Origin: Endozoicomonas ascidiicola
Lineage (GTDB): Bacteria > Pseudomonadota > Gammaproteobacteria > Pseudomonadales > Endozoicomonadaceae
Direction: 5' to 3'
NCBI RefSeq assembly: GCF_001646945.1
Contig: NZ_LUTV01000005.1
Span: 254,604 to 291,886, forward strand
Length of the DNA: 37,283 nucleotides
Shown here: one piece after another, positions 16,686 to 25,956 of the stretch
Layout of the letters: each line of letters begins with the position of its first letter
Position numbering within the stretch: position 1 is the stretch's first letter
Program-made: the position numbers and the translations under genes
Notes under the pieces: model-generated
What the model was told of the DNA's origin: nothing
The model's database searches: none
What the model saw: only the letters and a program-made list of their open reading frames with translations

Positions 16686-17606
16686 TTAATCCCCCTGACC
16701 AATAATATAATCAAGGCCTGCGGCTACCGCAGCCACCTGCGCATCATTGCATTGTTCATCCGTGGCTTTTGGGCTGTCCGGATAAACCTCTGTAGTCGTG
16801 CAATAGGTGCAATGAGTCATACCGGCACAGAGACCAAGGCTTTTCACCGGATACTGAATAACCCCTTCCTGAATTACCGGTGAACCGATAATCATGCCAT
16901 TCCCATCCGGTGGCGCAATGTGTGTCACATTCCTGACAGCATCAATCATCGCCTTTTGAAAAGCAGGCTGAGGATTATCACTGTCGTCTACCAGATAAAA
17001 ACCATCGGGGACAATGTCCGGTTCGTAGTCTTTCCCATCTCGGGCAGCCAGTGCTGGGCGGAATTCGTCTTCATCAGAATCGGTGGTTTCGTGCAAGTCG
17101 AAATGCACCAAAAAGTCATTGTCGTATTCAGCCACCAGCGTCATCAGAGCTGCGGACTCTTCAGAAGGGCTGTTTTCTACAAAAGATCGGTTGGGATCTA
17201 CCGCTTCCGGGTTCCAACGATTAATCACTTCGTATCCCCAGGGGCTGACACAGGGAGCAATCAGTAAATTAAAATGGCTCTCATACTTAGCTGCGCTGGT
17301 TTTAGCAAACTTAATTGCACCTTGTACACCACTGGTTTCATAGCCATGTACACCGCCAGTAATCAACACACTTGGCTTGCTGCTGTCCCATCTCTTGCTT
17401 TTTAATGCGTACAATGGAAACCGTTCAGGGTTAATACTCAAAGCGCCGTATTGAATCAGTTCAAACTGATCACTAAGTGCCAACACTTTATCCATAACTT
17501 CTTCAAGATAGCTACGCTTAACCGTCACTGACGCCAGCCATTCAGCCTTTTCCGCATCACTCCAGGGCGTACCTGGTGTGCCAATGGGGTAAAATCGTCC
17601 AGTCAT
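16686..17606 (-). CDS. M14-family zinc carboxypeptidase-like protein
   Basis: 306-residue zinc hydrolase of the M14 fold. The metal site is visible as H87 and E90 (GGVHGYETSG) and H172 (HFDLHETTD). N139-R140 (DPNRSF) match the substrate-binding Asn-Arg pair, and E273 (TTTEVYPDSP) is at the position of the catalytic glutamate. No signal peptide is seen, so it is probably cytoplasmic. The short form and motif spacing recall the succinylglutamate desuccinylase/aspartoacylase and gamma-D-glutamyl-type branches of M14, so the substrate is open. It is transcribed towards the riboswitch region and is not clearly in an operon. No strong Shine-Dalgarno is visible before the ATG. Confidence 0.8.
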   Translation of the reverse strand: MTGRFYPIGTPGTPWSDAEKAEWLASVTVKRSYLEEVMDKVLALSDQFELIQYGALSINPERFPLYALKSKRWDSSKPSVLITGGVHGYETSGVQGAIKFAKTSAAKYESHFNLLIAPCVSPWGYEVINRWNPEAVDPNRSFVENSPSEESAALMTLVAEYDNDFLVHFDLHETTDSDEDEFRPALAARDGKDYEPDIVPDGFYLVDDSDNPQPAFQKAMIDAVRNVTHIAPPDGNGMIIGSPVIQEGVIQYPVKSLGLCAGMTHCTYCTTTEVYPDSPKATDEQCNDAQVAAVAAGLDYIIGQGD

Positions 17607-17780
17607 TCGGATGGTTCACTTTTATGGTTTTTGAGGCCTGCAATAGGCTATCGTCTTCATGCTCGGCTATTCTGCAGGACACAACGACGACTAATCGAAT
17701 TGATTAAATCAGAAAGCAGAGTTAGCAGCACTTTATTTTCAACTGCAGTTTGCTTGATCAATACACACCGATAGCTGCCA

Positions 17781-19115
17781 ATGAACTCATGGTTATTAAC
17801 GTTAATGAATGGAATCAATATAGTGAAAATAACGCCCAATACCGATTTGGAGGTAAAGCAGGAACCCAGCCCCTTCAACTCGCCCGAACCTTCTATCTCC
17901 GAACCTTCTAAAGAGTGGCTTGGAAAATCCATAGAGCCACACTCTTCTCAAAGCCCCTATCTCGGGGAGCATAATGATTCGGGATACAACTCTCAAACCT
18001 CCCCACTCTCAAGTTACAGTATTAAATCCACTGATGTTACAAGTAAGGAGGCATTCTCCAGCTCTGAGGTCGGAAATAGTGAAGTGCTGGATAGCACACA
18101 ACCTTTTCATACGGAAGATGAAGCCATAGGTACCGGTCGGTTTGGCACAATTCATAAAGTTATTCAGGAAGATGAATCCGGACAGATTAGAAGTGCTGCC
18201 TTGAAAACGGTTCGAGGAGAGTTCAGCCTGACAAATGAACAAAGAATCATGGAAGCCATGCCTACCCATCCAAACATTGTTCACTATCTTGGCACCGTCT
18301 CTGAGCCCGATCGTGACGGTCTGATTTACGAACTATTGAATGGATCGGAGCTCGGCTCAATCACCAACAAGCTCAGCGATTCTTTACTGCCTGCCGGAGA
18401 ACTTTTCAACGCCTTTAAATTTCTGGAACATCAAAAATTCAAAGCGGTTAACCACGCCCATCAGAACGATATTATTCATGCTGACCTTAAACCCTCCAAC
18501 TTTCTGTTTGATACTGGCTCAAAGCACGTAAAATTGCTGGACTTCGGAGAATCAGCCAGGGTTGGCGAGAAGGTGTCCTGCTGTCATGAAGACTACACAT
18601 CACCAGAGGCCATTGATAGTCTTCAAGGCAAAGAATATGGTGTGCCTGCAGATCCCGCCATTGACGCTTACGCTATGGGGCAAATGCTTTACAAGTTTCT
18701 GACCGGCCTTGAGGGCGAGGGTTCCAGTTTTTTTAATGGCAGCAGCATTGGTGACCTTTCACCCAATCAAAGGATGGAAAAAGCATTTCGAATTAAACGC
18801 GCCATGAGTAATTATACAACCCCTCTACCTGATGGCACGTACAAAACCGCACTACCTGAACTTTCTTCTGACATCACCAATGATGACTACATGAAAGAAT
18901 CTGCAAGACTAAACAAGCTTGGAAACTTTGATGCCATCGTTGACTCAGTGCCGGATTATCATCGTGAAGCAAAAGCACTTACCAGCCTGATAAACGGCCT
19001 TATGCACCCAATTCCGAAGTTAAGAACCACGATATCTCAGGCACTGGAATCGTCGTGGTTCAAAGATTCTCCGGTTGACAAGGAGCGGGCGCTAAGGACG
19101 TTGTCAAAACTGTAA
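17781..19115 (+). CDS. Eukaryotic-like Ser/Thr protein kinase with disordered N-terminus
   Basis: Residues 1-110 are Ser/Pro/Glu-rich and look disordered. Residues about 112-432 form a protein kinase domain: G-loop GTGRFG (117-122), ATP-anchoring K142 (AALKTV), catalytic loop HADLKPSN (233-240) with D235, K237 and N240, DFG at 254-256, SPE at 274-276, and D295 in DAYAMG. All catalytic residues are present, so it should be active; the HRD arginine is Ala. Unlike PknB-type bacterial kinases it has no membrane segment or PASTA repeats, which suggests a soluble enzyme that may act in a host cell (inference). The start is uncertain: ATG 17781 or ATG 17805, neither with a clear Shine-Dalgarno. It converges on the adenosyltransferase gene with a 6-bp gap. 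Confidence 0.85.
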   Translation: MNSWLLTLMNGINIVKITPNTDLEVKQEPSPFNSPEPSISEPSKEWLGKSIEPHSSQSPYLGEHNDSGYNSQTSPLSSYSIKSTDVTSKEAFSSSEVGNSEVLDSTQPFHTEDEAIGTGRFGTIHKVIQEDESGQIRSAALKTVRGEFSLTNEQRIMEAMPTHPNIVHYLGTVSEPDRDGLIYELLNGSELGSITNKLSDSLLPAGELFNAFKFLEHQKFKAVNHAHQNDIIHADLKPSNFLFDTGSKHVKLLDFGESARVGEKVSCCHEDYTSPEAIDSLQGKEYGVPADPAIDAYAMGQMLYKFLTGLEGEGSSFFNGSSIGDLSPNQRMEKAFRIKRAMSNYTTPLPDGTYKTALPELSSDITNDDYMKESARLNKLGNFDAIVDSVPDYHREAKALTSLINGLMHPIPKLRTTISQALESSWFKDSPVDKERALRTLSKL

Positions 19116-19121
19116 CGGTGA

Positions 19122-19712
19122 TTACGGTTGCTGTTCTGTCATGGCTGAAGCCTGCCACAGTACCTCGCCTTCATCCTGCAAAGCACAATGACGACCAAGG
19201 ACGTACATTAAATCAGACAACCGGTTAACGAATTTCAACAATGGTTCATTGACCGCTTCGCCGCTTTCCTGCAATTCAATAATCGTGCGCTCTGCCCGGC
19301 GAGACACGGTTCTGGCCATATGACAATTACAAGCCGACTGACCACCACCGGGCAGAGTGAAGTTCTTGAGATTGGGCAGAGGCTCATTCAGCTCATCTAT
19401 CAGAGCTTCAATGGCTTTGGTGTGCTCTTCCTGAATCAGTTGATAACCGGGCATGGCGAGCTCACCGCCCACATCAAACATACGGTGTTGTATATCTTGA
19501 ATCGCTGCCAACTGCTTCTGGTTCACCTCATTCCCTTGCTGCAATGAGCGAATTAACATGCCCAGCCAACTGTTGGCCTCATCTACCGAACCAATGGCGT
19601 GAATACGAGGATGGGATTTTGGCAGCTGCTGACCTTCACCAATGCGGGTCATGCCCTTATCACCGGTTTTAGTGTAAATGCGGGTCAGGCGGAAGCCTTT
19701 CTTTTCGGTCAT
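19122..19712 (-). CDS. pduO: PduO-type ATP:cob(I)alamin adenosyltransferase
   Basis: Transfers the adenosyl group of ATP to cob(I)alamin to give adenosylcobalamin. The family hallmarks are complete: N-terminal RIYTKTGDKGMTRIGEG (ATP site), SVDEANSWLGML, LPGGGQSACNCHMARTVSRRAERTI with the key arginines, and NRLSDLMYVLGR. The frame is open up to 19802, but the extra 30 residues are atypical. ATG 19712, shortly after an AAGAAG stretch, gives 196 residues beginning just before the conserved strand. It is divergent from waaA. Together with the BtuB/BtuF locus it completes uptake and activation of corrinoid. Confidence 0.93.
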   Translation of the reverse strand: MTEKKGFRLTRIYTKTGDKGMTRIGEGQQLPKSHPRIHAIGSVDEANSWLGMLIRSLQQGNEVNQKQLAAIQDIQHRMFDVGGELAMPGYQLIQEEHTKAIEALIDELNEPLPNLKNFTLPGGGQSACNCHMARTVSRRAERTIIELQESGEAVNEPLLKFVNRLSDLMYVLGRHCALQDEGEVLWQASAMTEQQP

Positions 19713-19832
19713 TTTCTGATTCTTCTTTGTGGTTACATGAGTGAAAGCCGCAAGTATACGGTGTAAACAGCGGTCTTTTAAACGAGATCTGTTATTATCC
19801 ATCGCTCCAATGATAAGTCTGGCAATGGTTGC

Positions 19833-21116
19833 ATGAGTCGCTTTTTCTACTCCCTGCTGTTATATCTGATGTCTCCACTGGTGGTCGCACGGCTTTATAG
19901 TCGTGCTAAAAAGGCGCCAGAGTATTCCAAAAGAAAAGCTGAACGTTTTGGTTTTTTCCGTCTTCCTGAATCGGATAAACCTCTGATCTGGGTACACTCG
20001 GTTTCGGTTGGAGAAACCATTGCCAGTGCACCGCTGGTTAAACGGCTGCAGCAAGACTATCCCCGGCATCGAATTCTCATCACCACCATGACACCTACTG
20101 GATCAGCACAGGTCCAAAAAATTCATGGTGACAGTGTTGAACATGTTTATGCCTGCTATGACTTTCCGGATGCCGTTTCCCGCTTCCTGAACAAAACGCG
20201 CCCGGATATCGCCATTGTAATCGACACCGAGCTTTGGCCTAACACCATTGCTGCCTGCCATCAGCGTGGGATTCCAGTGTTGATTGCTAACGCCAGACTG
20301 TCGGAACGATCAGCAAAAGGTTATGGCCGTTTCTCTGGCTTGGTAAAACCCATGCTGCAGCAAATCAATAGGGTTGCAGCGCAGAATGAGGAAACTGCTC
20401 AACGTTTCTTAAACCTTGGCTTGCCAGAACAGCAAATGACAGTGACTGGCAGTATCAAGTTCGATCTGGATGTTTCGACCGAGACTGTTTCTGCGGGTAA
20501 AGCCCTACGCCAGCAGTGGCAACAAGGCATGGGAGAGAACATCCGTATTCTGATTGCTGCCAGCACCCATGAAGGTGAAGATCAGCAGGTGCTCGATGCC
20601 TATAAACTCATTCAGAAGACGAATCCAGAAGCGAGACTGGTTCTGGTGCCAAGGCATCCTGAGCGTTTTGATAAAGTCTGCCAGCTGATTCAGGAAAATC
20701 ACTTGTCTGTTATTCGACATAGCGCCGGTGTAGCGCCTAAATCAGAAACCAGAGTCATCCTCGGGGATACCATGGGCGAAATGATGAAGTTGTTTGCGGC
20801 TTCTGATATTGCTTTTGTGGGAGGCAGTCTGGTGGCTACCGGTGGGCACAATATGCTGGAACCGGCGGCGCTTGGGTTACCGGTTTTATCCGGTCCGCAT
20901 ATTTTTAACTTTGAAGAGATCAGTCAATCGTTGGTTGAGGCCGGTGGTATGAAGCTGGTTAGCGGCAGTGAAGACTTGGCAAACTCTGTAGTGGCGCTTC
21001 TTAACAATCCATCAATATGCGAAGAAATGGCCAACAATGGCAGTCAGTTTGTGAAGCAGAATACGGGAGCGCTCCACAAGACGATGGCGTTAATAGACAG
21101 GTTAATATCCGAATAG
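19833..21116 (+). CDS. waaA: 3-deoxy-D-manno-octulosonic acid (Kdo) transferase
   Basis: Inner-membrane-associated GT30 glycosyltransferase that adds Kdo to lipid IVA in lipopolysaccharide core synthesis. It has an N-terminal hydrophobic anchor (RFFYSLLLYLMSPLVVARL), then the conserved PLIWVHSVSVGETIASAPLV with the catalytic glutamate, TTMTPTGSAQV, IDTELWPN and IPVLIANARLSERSAKGY. The C-terminal nucleotide-sugar domain contains VPRHPERF, GDTMGEM and FVGGSLVATGGHNMLEPAALGLPVLSGPH. The 427-residue length is normal. It is divergent from the adenosyltransferase and followed convergently by a small minus-strand gene. This is a core gene and argues that the flanking chromosome is native. Confidence 0.96.
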   Translation: MSRFFYSLLLYLMSPLVVARLYSRAKKAPEYSKRKAERFGFFRLPESDKPLIWVHSVSVGETIASAPLVKRLQQDYPRHRILITTMTPTGSAQVQKIHGDSVEHVYACYDFPDAVSRFLNKTRPDIAIVIDTELWPNTIAACHQRGIPVLIANARLSERSAKGYGRFSGLVKPMLQQINRVAAQNEETAQRFLNLGLPEQQMTVTGSIKFDLDVSTETVSAGKALRQQWQQGMGENIRILIAASTHEGEDQQVLDAYKLIQKTNPEARLVLVPRHPERFDKVCQLIQENHLSVIRHSAGVAPKSETRVILGDTMGEMMKLFAASDIAFVGGSLVATGGHNMLEPAALGLPVLSGPHIFNFEEISQSLVEAGGMKLVSGSEDLANSVVALLNNPSICEEMANNGSQFVKQNTGALHKTMALIDRLISE

Positions 21117-21123
21117 ATCAGAG

Positions 21124-21381
21124 TTAACGTTCCGAAGGCTTGGTCGCCATAATGGAATCAGCATCAAGATCAAGATTCAGCCGGCTGCCATCAATAAAGT
21201 AGTAATCATTTTCGAACGACACACCCTGAATCGAGAGTTTACCCAGGATTTTTTCCATGGACGCTTGTTGCTCCTGAAGGTCTTCGGGAGCGAAGGTTCT
21301 CAGGAAAGCCTCTGCCAATGAACAACCACCATTCACATGGGTTTTCATGATAGCTTCAAAGCTTTGGGGCTGATCATTCAT
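21124..21381 (-). CDS. Small conserved-looking hypothetical protein (85 aa)
   Basis: An 85-residue soluble protein with balanced composition, a regular amphipathic helix (HVNGGCSLAEAFLRTF) and a C-terminal strand-like part (VSFENDYYFIDGSRLNLDLDAD). GGAAGA lies about 7 nt before the ATG. No family is recognised. It ends 7 bp from waaA in convergent orientation and is followed upstream by the tolC terminator, so it is probably a single-gene unit. Confidence 0.6.
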   Translation of the reverse strand: MNDQPQSFEAIMKTHVNGGCSLAEAFLRTFAPEDLQEQQASMEKILGKLSIQGVSFENDYYFIDGSRLNLDLDADSIMATKPSER

Positions 21382-21450
21382 CGACTGGTCTTCCCTGACT
21401 GGTTTTAATATCAGTATAGGAAGCCCAGTGATGCGGATAATTGAAACGCC

Positions 21451-21479
21451 AAAAAGAAACGGCTCCCAAAGGAGCCGTT
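21451..21479 (-). terminator. Rho-independent terminator of tolC
   Basis: AACGGCTCC (21458-21466) and GGAGCCGTT (21471-21479) form a perfect 9-bp stem with a 4-nt loop. On the minus strand it is followed by TCTTTTT. It lies 30 bp beyond the tolC stop. Confidence 0.92.
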
Positions 21480-21508
21480 AGTGAAGCAATTATAAAAAAG
21501 ACAATAAA

Positions 21509-22912
21509 TTAACTGGCACGGCAAGAAGCGGGCACAGACAACTCATCTTCACCGTCGGTCATCCATTTATTAAGTTCTTCCAGATCGGCCGGGCTGAGAG
21601 TGCCAGCCATTTGCTTCAGCTTCAGCGTATTTACGATGAAGTTGTAACGGGCATTCAGATAGTTACTGATAGAAGAGTAAAGGCGCTGCTGGGCGTCCAG
21701 AACTTCAGTGATGTTACGGGTTCCTACTTCGTAGCCGCTCTGAGTAGCCTTCAGGGCACTTTCAGAAGACGTGATCACCTGACAATTCGCCTGAACCTGA
21801 TCAACATCCGAAATGGTGGTTCTCAGCAGATTACGGGTGGTGGCGTTGGTATCACGGAGTTGCTGATCATAGTTCTTCTGAGCTTGTTCCAGCTGATAAC
21901 CAGCCTGACGGGTTACGGAGCTGGTCGCGCCTCCAGAGAAGATTGGGAGATCTACTTGCAGGCCGAAAACGGTTTGATCCCCCTCACCTGTCATCAGCTG
22001 ATTATTTACACCTGGAGTCCCCCGTCTGGAGTGATCCGAACTGTAGTTGTAGCTAGCAAAAGCATTCACCGTTGGCGCATGGCCAGAACGTTTAGCTTTC
22101 ACATTAGTTTCTGCAGCCATTAAACCTTCGCGAGAAGCCTTGAGCGACAGGTTATTAGCCAGTGCACTTTGTACCCACTCTTCTGGCGCGCTGGGTGCCG
22201 GAGCAACCACTGGCATCACCTTATCCATATGCGCAACATTGGTTACGTTCTGGTTTACGATGGTACGCAGGCTTTCATAACTGACAGAGACTTGGTTGTC
22301 TGCCTGAATCCTTGCTACCCGAGCATTGTCGTAAGCCGCCAGTGCATCCAGCACATCGGTTTCAGCAATCAGGCCAACATTGTATCGCTCACGGGACTGA
22401 TCCAACTGCTGCTTGAGTGCGCGTTCTTGTGCTTTCGCTGTTAACAGAGCATCTTCAGAACTGAGGACACTGAAATACGCTTCTGCAACCCGAAGAATCA
22501 ATTGCTGCTGGGCATTTGCGAACACAGCCGATGCCTGATCACCAACAGATTTAGCCTGATCGTAGGTGTACCAGTTATTCATATTGAACAGCGGCTGAGT
22601 TAAGGTTGCACCCCAACCATGGGAGTTATAGTCTGAATCTGTATCAGAGCCACTCTCATATTCTGTCGTGGTTTTGTTGTACTGAGTATTCGCCTTCAAC
22701 CCAAGTGTTGGCAACAAACCTGCGCGGCTCTGATTCACCCCTTCCTGGGTCGCCATCATAGACGCTTTGGCAGCCGCAAGCTGCGCATCATTTTCCAGCG
22801 CCAGGTTGTAAACATCCATCAGGTTGACCTGGGAAGGTACTGCAGCGTGTACATTTAGGACGGCACCCGCCAGGGCAGCAAGCAAAAAACCTTTACGTCT
22901 GTTGTGTGACAT
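21509..22912 (-). CDS. tolC: TolC family outer-membrane channel
   Basis: Outer-membrane trimeric channel for RND and ABC exporters and type I secretion. It has a signal peptide (RRKGFLLAALAGAVLNVHA), then the two internally similar halves typical of the family (for example NLMDVYNLALENDAQLAAAKASM and QVDLPIFSGGATSSVTRQAGYQLEQAQKNYDQQLRD). YEVGTRNITEVLDAQQRLYSSISNYLNARYNFIVNTLKLKQMAGTL gives a strong match to TolC proper. I use ATG 22912 because the signal peptide starts there (467 residues); the 29 residues upstream are atypical. It is divergent from yqiB, and the tolC/yqiB proximity is known from enterobacteria. It could serve the RND pump at 7-11 kb. Confidence 0.93.
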   Translation of the reverse strand: MSHNRRKGFLLAALAGAVLNVHAAVPSQVNLMDVYNLALENDAQLAAAKASMMATQEGVNQSRAGLLPTLGLKANTQYNKTTTEYESGSDTDSDYNSHGWGATLTQPLFNMNNWYTYDQAKSVGDQASAVFANAQQQLILRVAEAYFSVLSSEDALLTAKAQERALKQQLDQSRERYNVGLIAETDVLDALAAYDNARVARIQADNQVSVSYESLRTIVNQNVTNVAHMDKVMPVVAPAPSAPEEWVQSALANNLSLKASREGLMAAETNVKAKRSGHAPTVNAFASYNYSSDHSRRGTPGVNNQLMTGEGDQTVFGLQVDLPIFSGGATSSVTRQAGYQLEQAQKNYDQQLRDTNATTRNLLRTTISDVDQVQANCQVITSSESALKATQSGYEVGTRNITEVLDAQQRLYSSISNYLNARYNFIVNTLKLKQMAGTLSPADLEELNKWMTDGEDELSVPASCRAS

Positions 22913-23124
22913 AATCTCGTGATCCTTGGAAAATTTGCCAGTTACACCAGACCAAGCGTATGAAGGTCGATAACTGACCCTGGTTGGGTAATTACGCAAT
23001 AGAAGTTTAATCGGTGAAATCTACACTATTTTGGTCAAAAATTGCAGTAGTAAGAAGCATTCCTTTGTATAGATTCTTAAAAGATGTTGTGATGTTCACT
23101 TACAGATTACAAGCTGCGAACCGC

Positions 23125-23130
23125 TATAAT
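23125..23130 (+). promoter_or_regulatory. Consensus -10 box (TATAAT) 7 nt before yqiB
   Basis: A perfect TATAAT ends 7 nt before the ATG at 23138, so transcription would begin at or next to the start codon. The -35 is weak (TTACAG at 23100-23105, 19-bp spacer). No Shine-Dalgarno exists between them, which points to a leaderless mRNA. Confidence 0.5.
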
Positions 23131-23137
23131 CAGCAAT

Positions 23138-23632
23138 ATGAGCCATTTTCACCGAAAGCCAAAGTATCAGGTTAACCTAATTCGCTTCCAGGCAGTGTGC
23201 GAAACTAACTATCAGCGCCTGATGAAACTACTTCCTGCCTTATCAGAATCATCGTTCGAAAAACAATCTCAAGAAAGTACTTTTTATTTTCCAGCGCTTT
23301 TTCATCTTGATCAGCAATCACCGGCCTGGCTGAGGGTAAACATCGTTAATCGTTCACCTTACACAACCCTGCTTGAGCTGGATATGAGCCTCAGCTGGAT
23401 TACCAGTGTCACGCCGCCTACAGCAGAAGTTCGACTCTACCATGATGTAATGATGGCAGAGGTCGTGTATCAGAAAAGCAGCCAACGGGTTGAATCACGT
23501 TATGAATACCCCAATCCATCCATGCATCAACCCAATGAGAAAGAACAACATAACTTCTTTCTGGCCCAGTGGCTGGACTATGTAATTGCCGGCCAATCCA
23601 TCAATATGGAAAGCACTCAGCCCTCGGTGTGA
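23138..23632 (+). CDS. yqiB: DUF1249 family protein (YqiB-like)
   Basis: The 164-residue cytoplasmic protein matches the DUF1249/YqiB pattern: YQVNLIRFQAVCETNYQRLMKLLP at the N-terminus, LELDMSLSWITSVTPPTAEVRLYHDVMMAEVV in the middle, and a C-terminal EKEQHNFFLAQWLDYVI. The function of the family is not established. In Escherichia coli yqiB lies next to nudF and close to tolC. Here nudF is absent and yqiB is directly divergent from tolC. The start at 23138 has no Shine-Dalgarno and lies just after a TATAAT box. Confidence 0.85.
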   Translation: MSHFHRKPKYQVNLIRFQAVCETNYQRLMKLLPALSESSFEKQSQESTFYFPALFHLDQQSPAWLRVNIVNRSPYTTLLELDMSLSWITSVTPPTAEVRLYHDVMMAEVVYQKSSQRVESRYEYPNPSMHQPNEKEQHNFFLAQWLDYVIAGQSINMESTQPSV

Positions 23633-23706
23633 GCCGCCTTACCTTTTAACCTAAATTCAGCAGTTGACCGCTTGAATTTCTCCGCAGGCCCCAGAAAAAA
23701 AGGCCA

Positions 23707-25284
23707 TTAATGGCGGAACTGGGCTGGGCGTACCCCACTGACCAGCAGAACAATGATATAAACCAGCATTCCCGAACAAACCAATAGGGCGGTTTGCGTC
23801 AACCTTTCTACCAAGGACCAACCCAACCATTGCTCAATATCCGCCGCCAGCCAAACCAGCGTTGCTGCCATTGCCAGATTAGCGATCAGGATTCTGGCAA
23901 AGTACAAACGCCAACCCTTAGCTGGCTGATAGACACTGGAGCGTTTCAGGCCATAGAACAGCAGACCGGCATTTAAGAAAGCCGACATCGTAGTGGCCAA
24001 CGCCAAACCCGCATGCTGAAAAGGAAATACCAAGGCCAGGTTAAACACCATATTGGCCACCATGGCCTTAATGGCAATTTTTACCGGCGTTTTGGTATCT
24101 TGCCGGGCAAAGTAACCTGGCGCGAGGACCTTTATCAGCATAAAGGCCACCAAACCGAGGGAGTATGCCTTCAAACTCATGGCCGACATCAACACATCAC
24201 GATCCGTCATCTCGCCGTAATCAAACAACGTAGCAATTAACGGCCCCGCAAGAATAAACAAGGCGACCGCCGCTGGCACCCCAATCAGCAACACCAACCG
24301 AATTGCCCAATCCATGGTTCGGGAGAAATGATTGCTGTCCGCTTCCGCGTGTTTGGCAGAAAGGCTCGGAAGGATCACAGTGGCAATGGCAATACCAAAT
24401 ACGCCCAGAGGCAATTCAGACAAACGATCGGAATAATAAAGCCAGGAAACACTGCCGGTTTGCAGGAACGACGCCAGCACCGTATCCAGCAACAGATTGA
24501 TCTGACTGACGGACACACCAAACAGCGCGGGAATCATTAACGTCATGATCCGTCGACTGCCTTCATGTTTTGCTCCCCACTTGGGCACAGGCAGCAAACG
24601 AATCTGCAACAGGAAGGGGATTTGCAACAACAACTGTGAAATACCCGCAATGGCCACACCCCAGGCCAATGCCATCACTGGTTCATCGAAATAGGGAGTT
24701 AATAGTACCGTTGCACCAATTAGGCTGACATTCAGCAACACCGGCGTAAAAGCAGGCACCGCAAATCGCCCATAAGTATTGAGAATCCCGCCTGCCAGCG
24801 CAGTCAGCGATATCAATAAAAGATACGGAAAGGTGATTCGCAGCATCTCACCGGCAAGATTCAGCTTTTCCGGGTCATCCATAAAGCCGGGGGCAAATAG
24901 TCTGATGAGTATCGGTGACGCCAGCACGCCAAGCACCGTGACAAACGCCAGTGTACCCGCCAGCGTACCGCTAACCCGGCTCACCAGTTCGCGAACATCC
25001 CCAAAGCTGCGTTGGGTACGATATTCCGACAGCACGGGCACAAAAGCCTGCGAGAATGCACCTTCCGCAAACAGACGACGCAGAAAATTAGGGATTTTGA
25101 AGGCTACAAAAAAGGCATCCGCAGACGCCGTGGAACCAAAATAGCCTGCCACCACCACATCCCGAGCCAAACCAAGCACACGGGACAGCATGGTCATCAT
25201 GCCCACCATCAGGCTGGAACGCAGCAGCCCCGATTTTTTCACTTCCGGATGATCGGATGGCGGATTGTTTTCAGAATTACTCAT
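23707..25284 (-). CDS. murJ: Lipid II flippase MurJ
   Basis: Inner-membrane MOP-superfamily flippase that moves lipid II to the periplasm for peptidoglycan synthesis. It has about 14 hydrophobic segments. The N-terminal signature MTMLSRVLGLARDVVVAGYFG, then FFVAFKIPNFLRRLFAEGAFSQAFVPVLSEY with the conserved central-cavity arginines, is diagnostic. The frame opens at 25332, but I start at ATG 25284 (MSNSENNPP), since the upstream 16 residues are hydrophobic and unlike the family. It is divergent from rpsT, the normal arrangement in many gammaproteobacteria. Confidence 0.95.
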   Translation of the reverse strand: MSNSENNPPSDHPEVKKSGLLRSSLMVGMMTMLSRVLGLARDVVVAGYFGSTASADAFFVAFKIPNFLRRLFAEGAFSQAFVPVLSEYRTQRSFGDVRELVSRVSGTLAGTLAFVTVLGVLASPILIRLFAPGFMDDPEKLNLAGEMLRITFPYLLLISLTALAGGILNTYGRFAVPAFTPVLLNVSLIGATVLLTPYFDEPVMALAWGVAIAGISQLLLQIPFLLQIRLLPVPKWGAKHEGSRRIMTLMIPALFGVSVSQINLLLDTVLASFLQTGSVSWLYYSDRLSELPLGVFGIAIATVILPSLSAKHAEADSNHFSRTMDWAIRLVLLIGVPAAVALFILAGPLIATLFDYGEMTDRDVLMSAMSLKAYSLGLVAFMLIKVLAPGYFARQDTKTPVKIAIKAMVANMVFNLALVFPFQHAGLALATTMSAFLNAGLLFYGLKRSSVYQPAKGWRLYFARILIANLAMAATLVWLAADIEQWLGWSLVERLTQTALLVCSGMLVYIIVLLVSGVRPAQFRH

Positions 25285-25446
25285 TAGTGAATTTTTCAGA
25301 ATTAAAAATAATAAACGATTTATAATATCCAACGTCTTGGCTATTGCCCATGTTATTTCTGAAACCCGCTAAATCCACTGACACGTACCACCTCCCATAA
25401 AGACCAGAATCCGGCAGTTTCAAAGCCCTGCAGACAAGAAACTGTA

Positions 25447-25475
25447 TTGACAACCCCCCGCTAAACCGGCATAGT
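25447..25475 (+). promoter_or_regulatory. Probable rpsT promoter
   Basis: TTGACA (25447-25452) and CATAGT (25470-25475) are separated by 17 bp. Transcription would start near 25482, giving a leader of about 200 nt before rpsT. The long leader could carry feedback control by S20, as in other bacteria, but no specific structure is assigned here. Confidence 0.55.
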
Positions 25476-25686
25476 TCCGCGGCTAAACAGCCTTGAGCTT
25501 GTTCACTAGAAAGTAGAAAGCATCACGAGCTGATTAAAGATTTAGGTGGAATATGGGCTGATGGCGCCTTACCCGTGGCAACATCAGTAACTGCGGCAAA
25601 CAACCTATTCCATGCAGGGTGCCCCAAGCCGCCCTGATTTAACTGAAAGACATTTATTTTTAAATAGATTTTCCAGGAGCACCAAA

Positions 25687-25956
25687 ATGGCTAACTCTCC
25701 TTCAGCTCGCAAGCGCGCCCGTCAGTCTGAAGACCGTCGTCAGCACAACGCCAGCCTGCGTTCTATGGTTCGTACTTCTATCAAGAAAGTTGTTAAAGCC
25801 ATCGACGCTAAAGACGTTGAAGCTGCAACTGCTGCCCTGACTGCAGCTGTGCCTGTTATCGACCGTATGGCCGACAAAGGCATCATCCACAAGAACAAGG
25901 CTGCTCGTCATAAGAGCCGCCTGAACGCTCAGGTTAAGGCTCTGGCTTCTGCCTGA
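25687..25956 (+). CDS. rpsT: 30S ribosomal protein S20
   Basis: An 89-residue basic three-helix protein of the small ribosomal subunit. The sequence [35 protein letters not shown] and the C-terminal [22 protein letters not shown] are typical of S20. AGGAGC stands 7 nt before ATG 25687. The frame is open upstream, but those residues are not part of S20. It is divergent from murJ and marks the last clear core gene before the AT-rich island. Confidence 0.98.
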   Translation: MANSPSARKRARQSEDRRQHNASLRSMVRTSIKKVVKAIDAKDVEAATAALTAAVPVIDRMADKGIIHKNKAARHKSRLNAQVKALASA

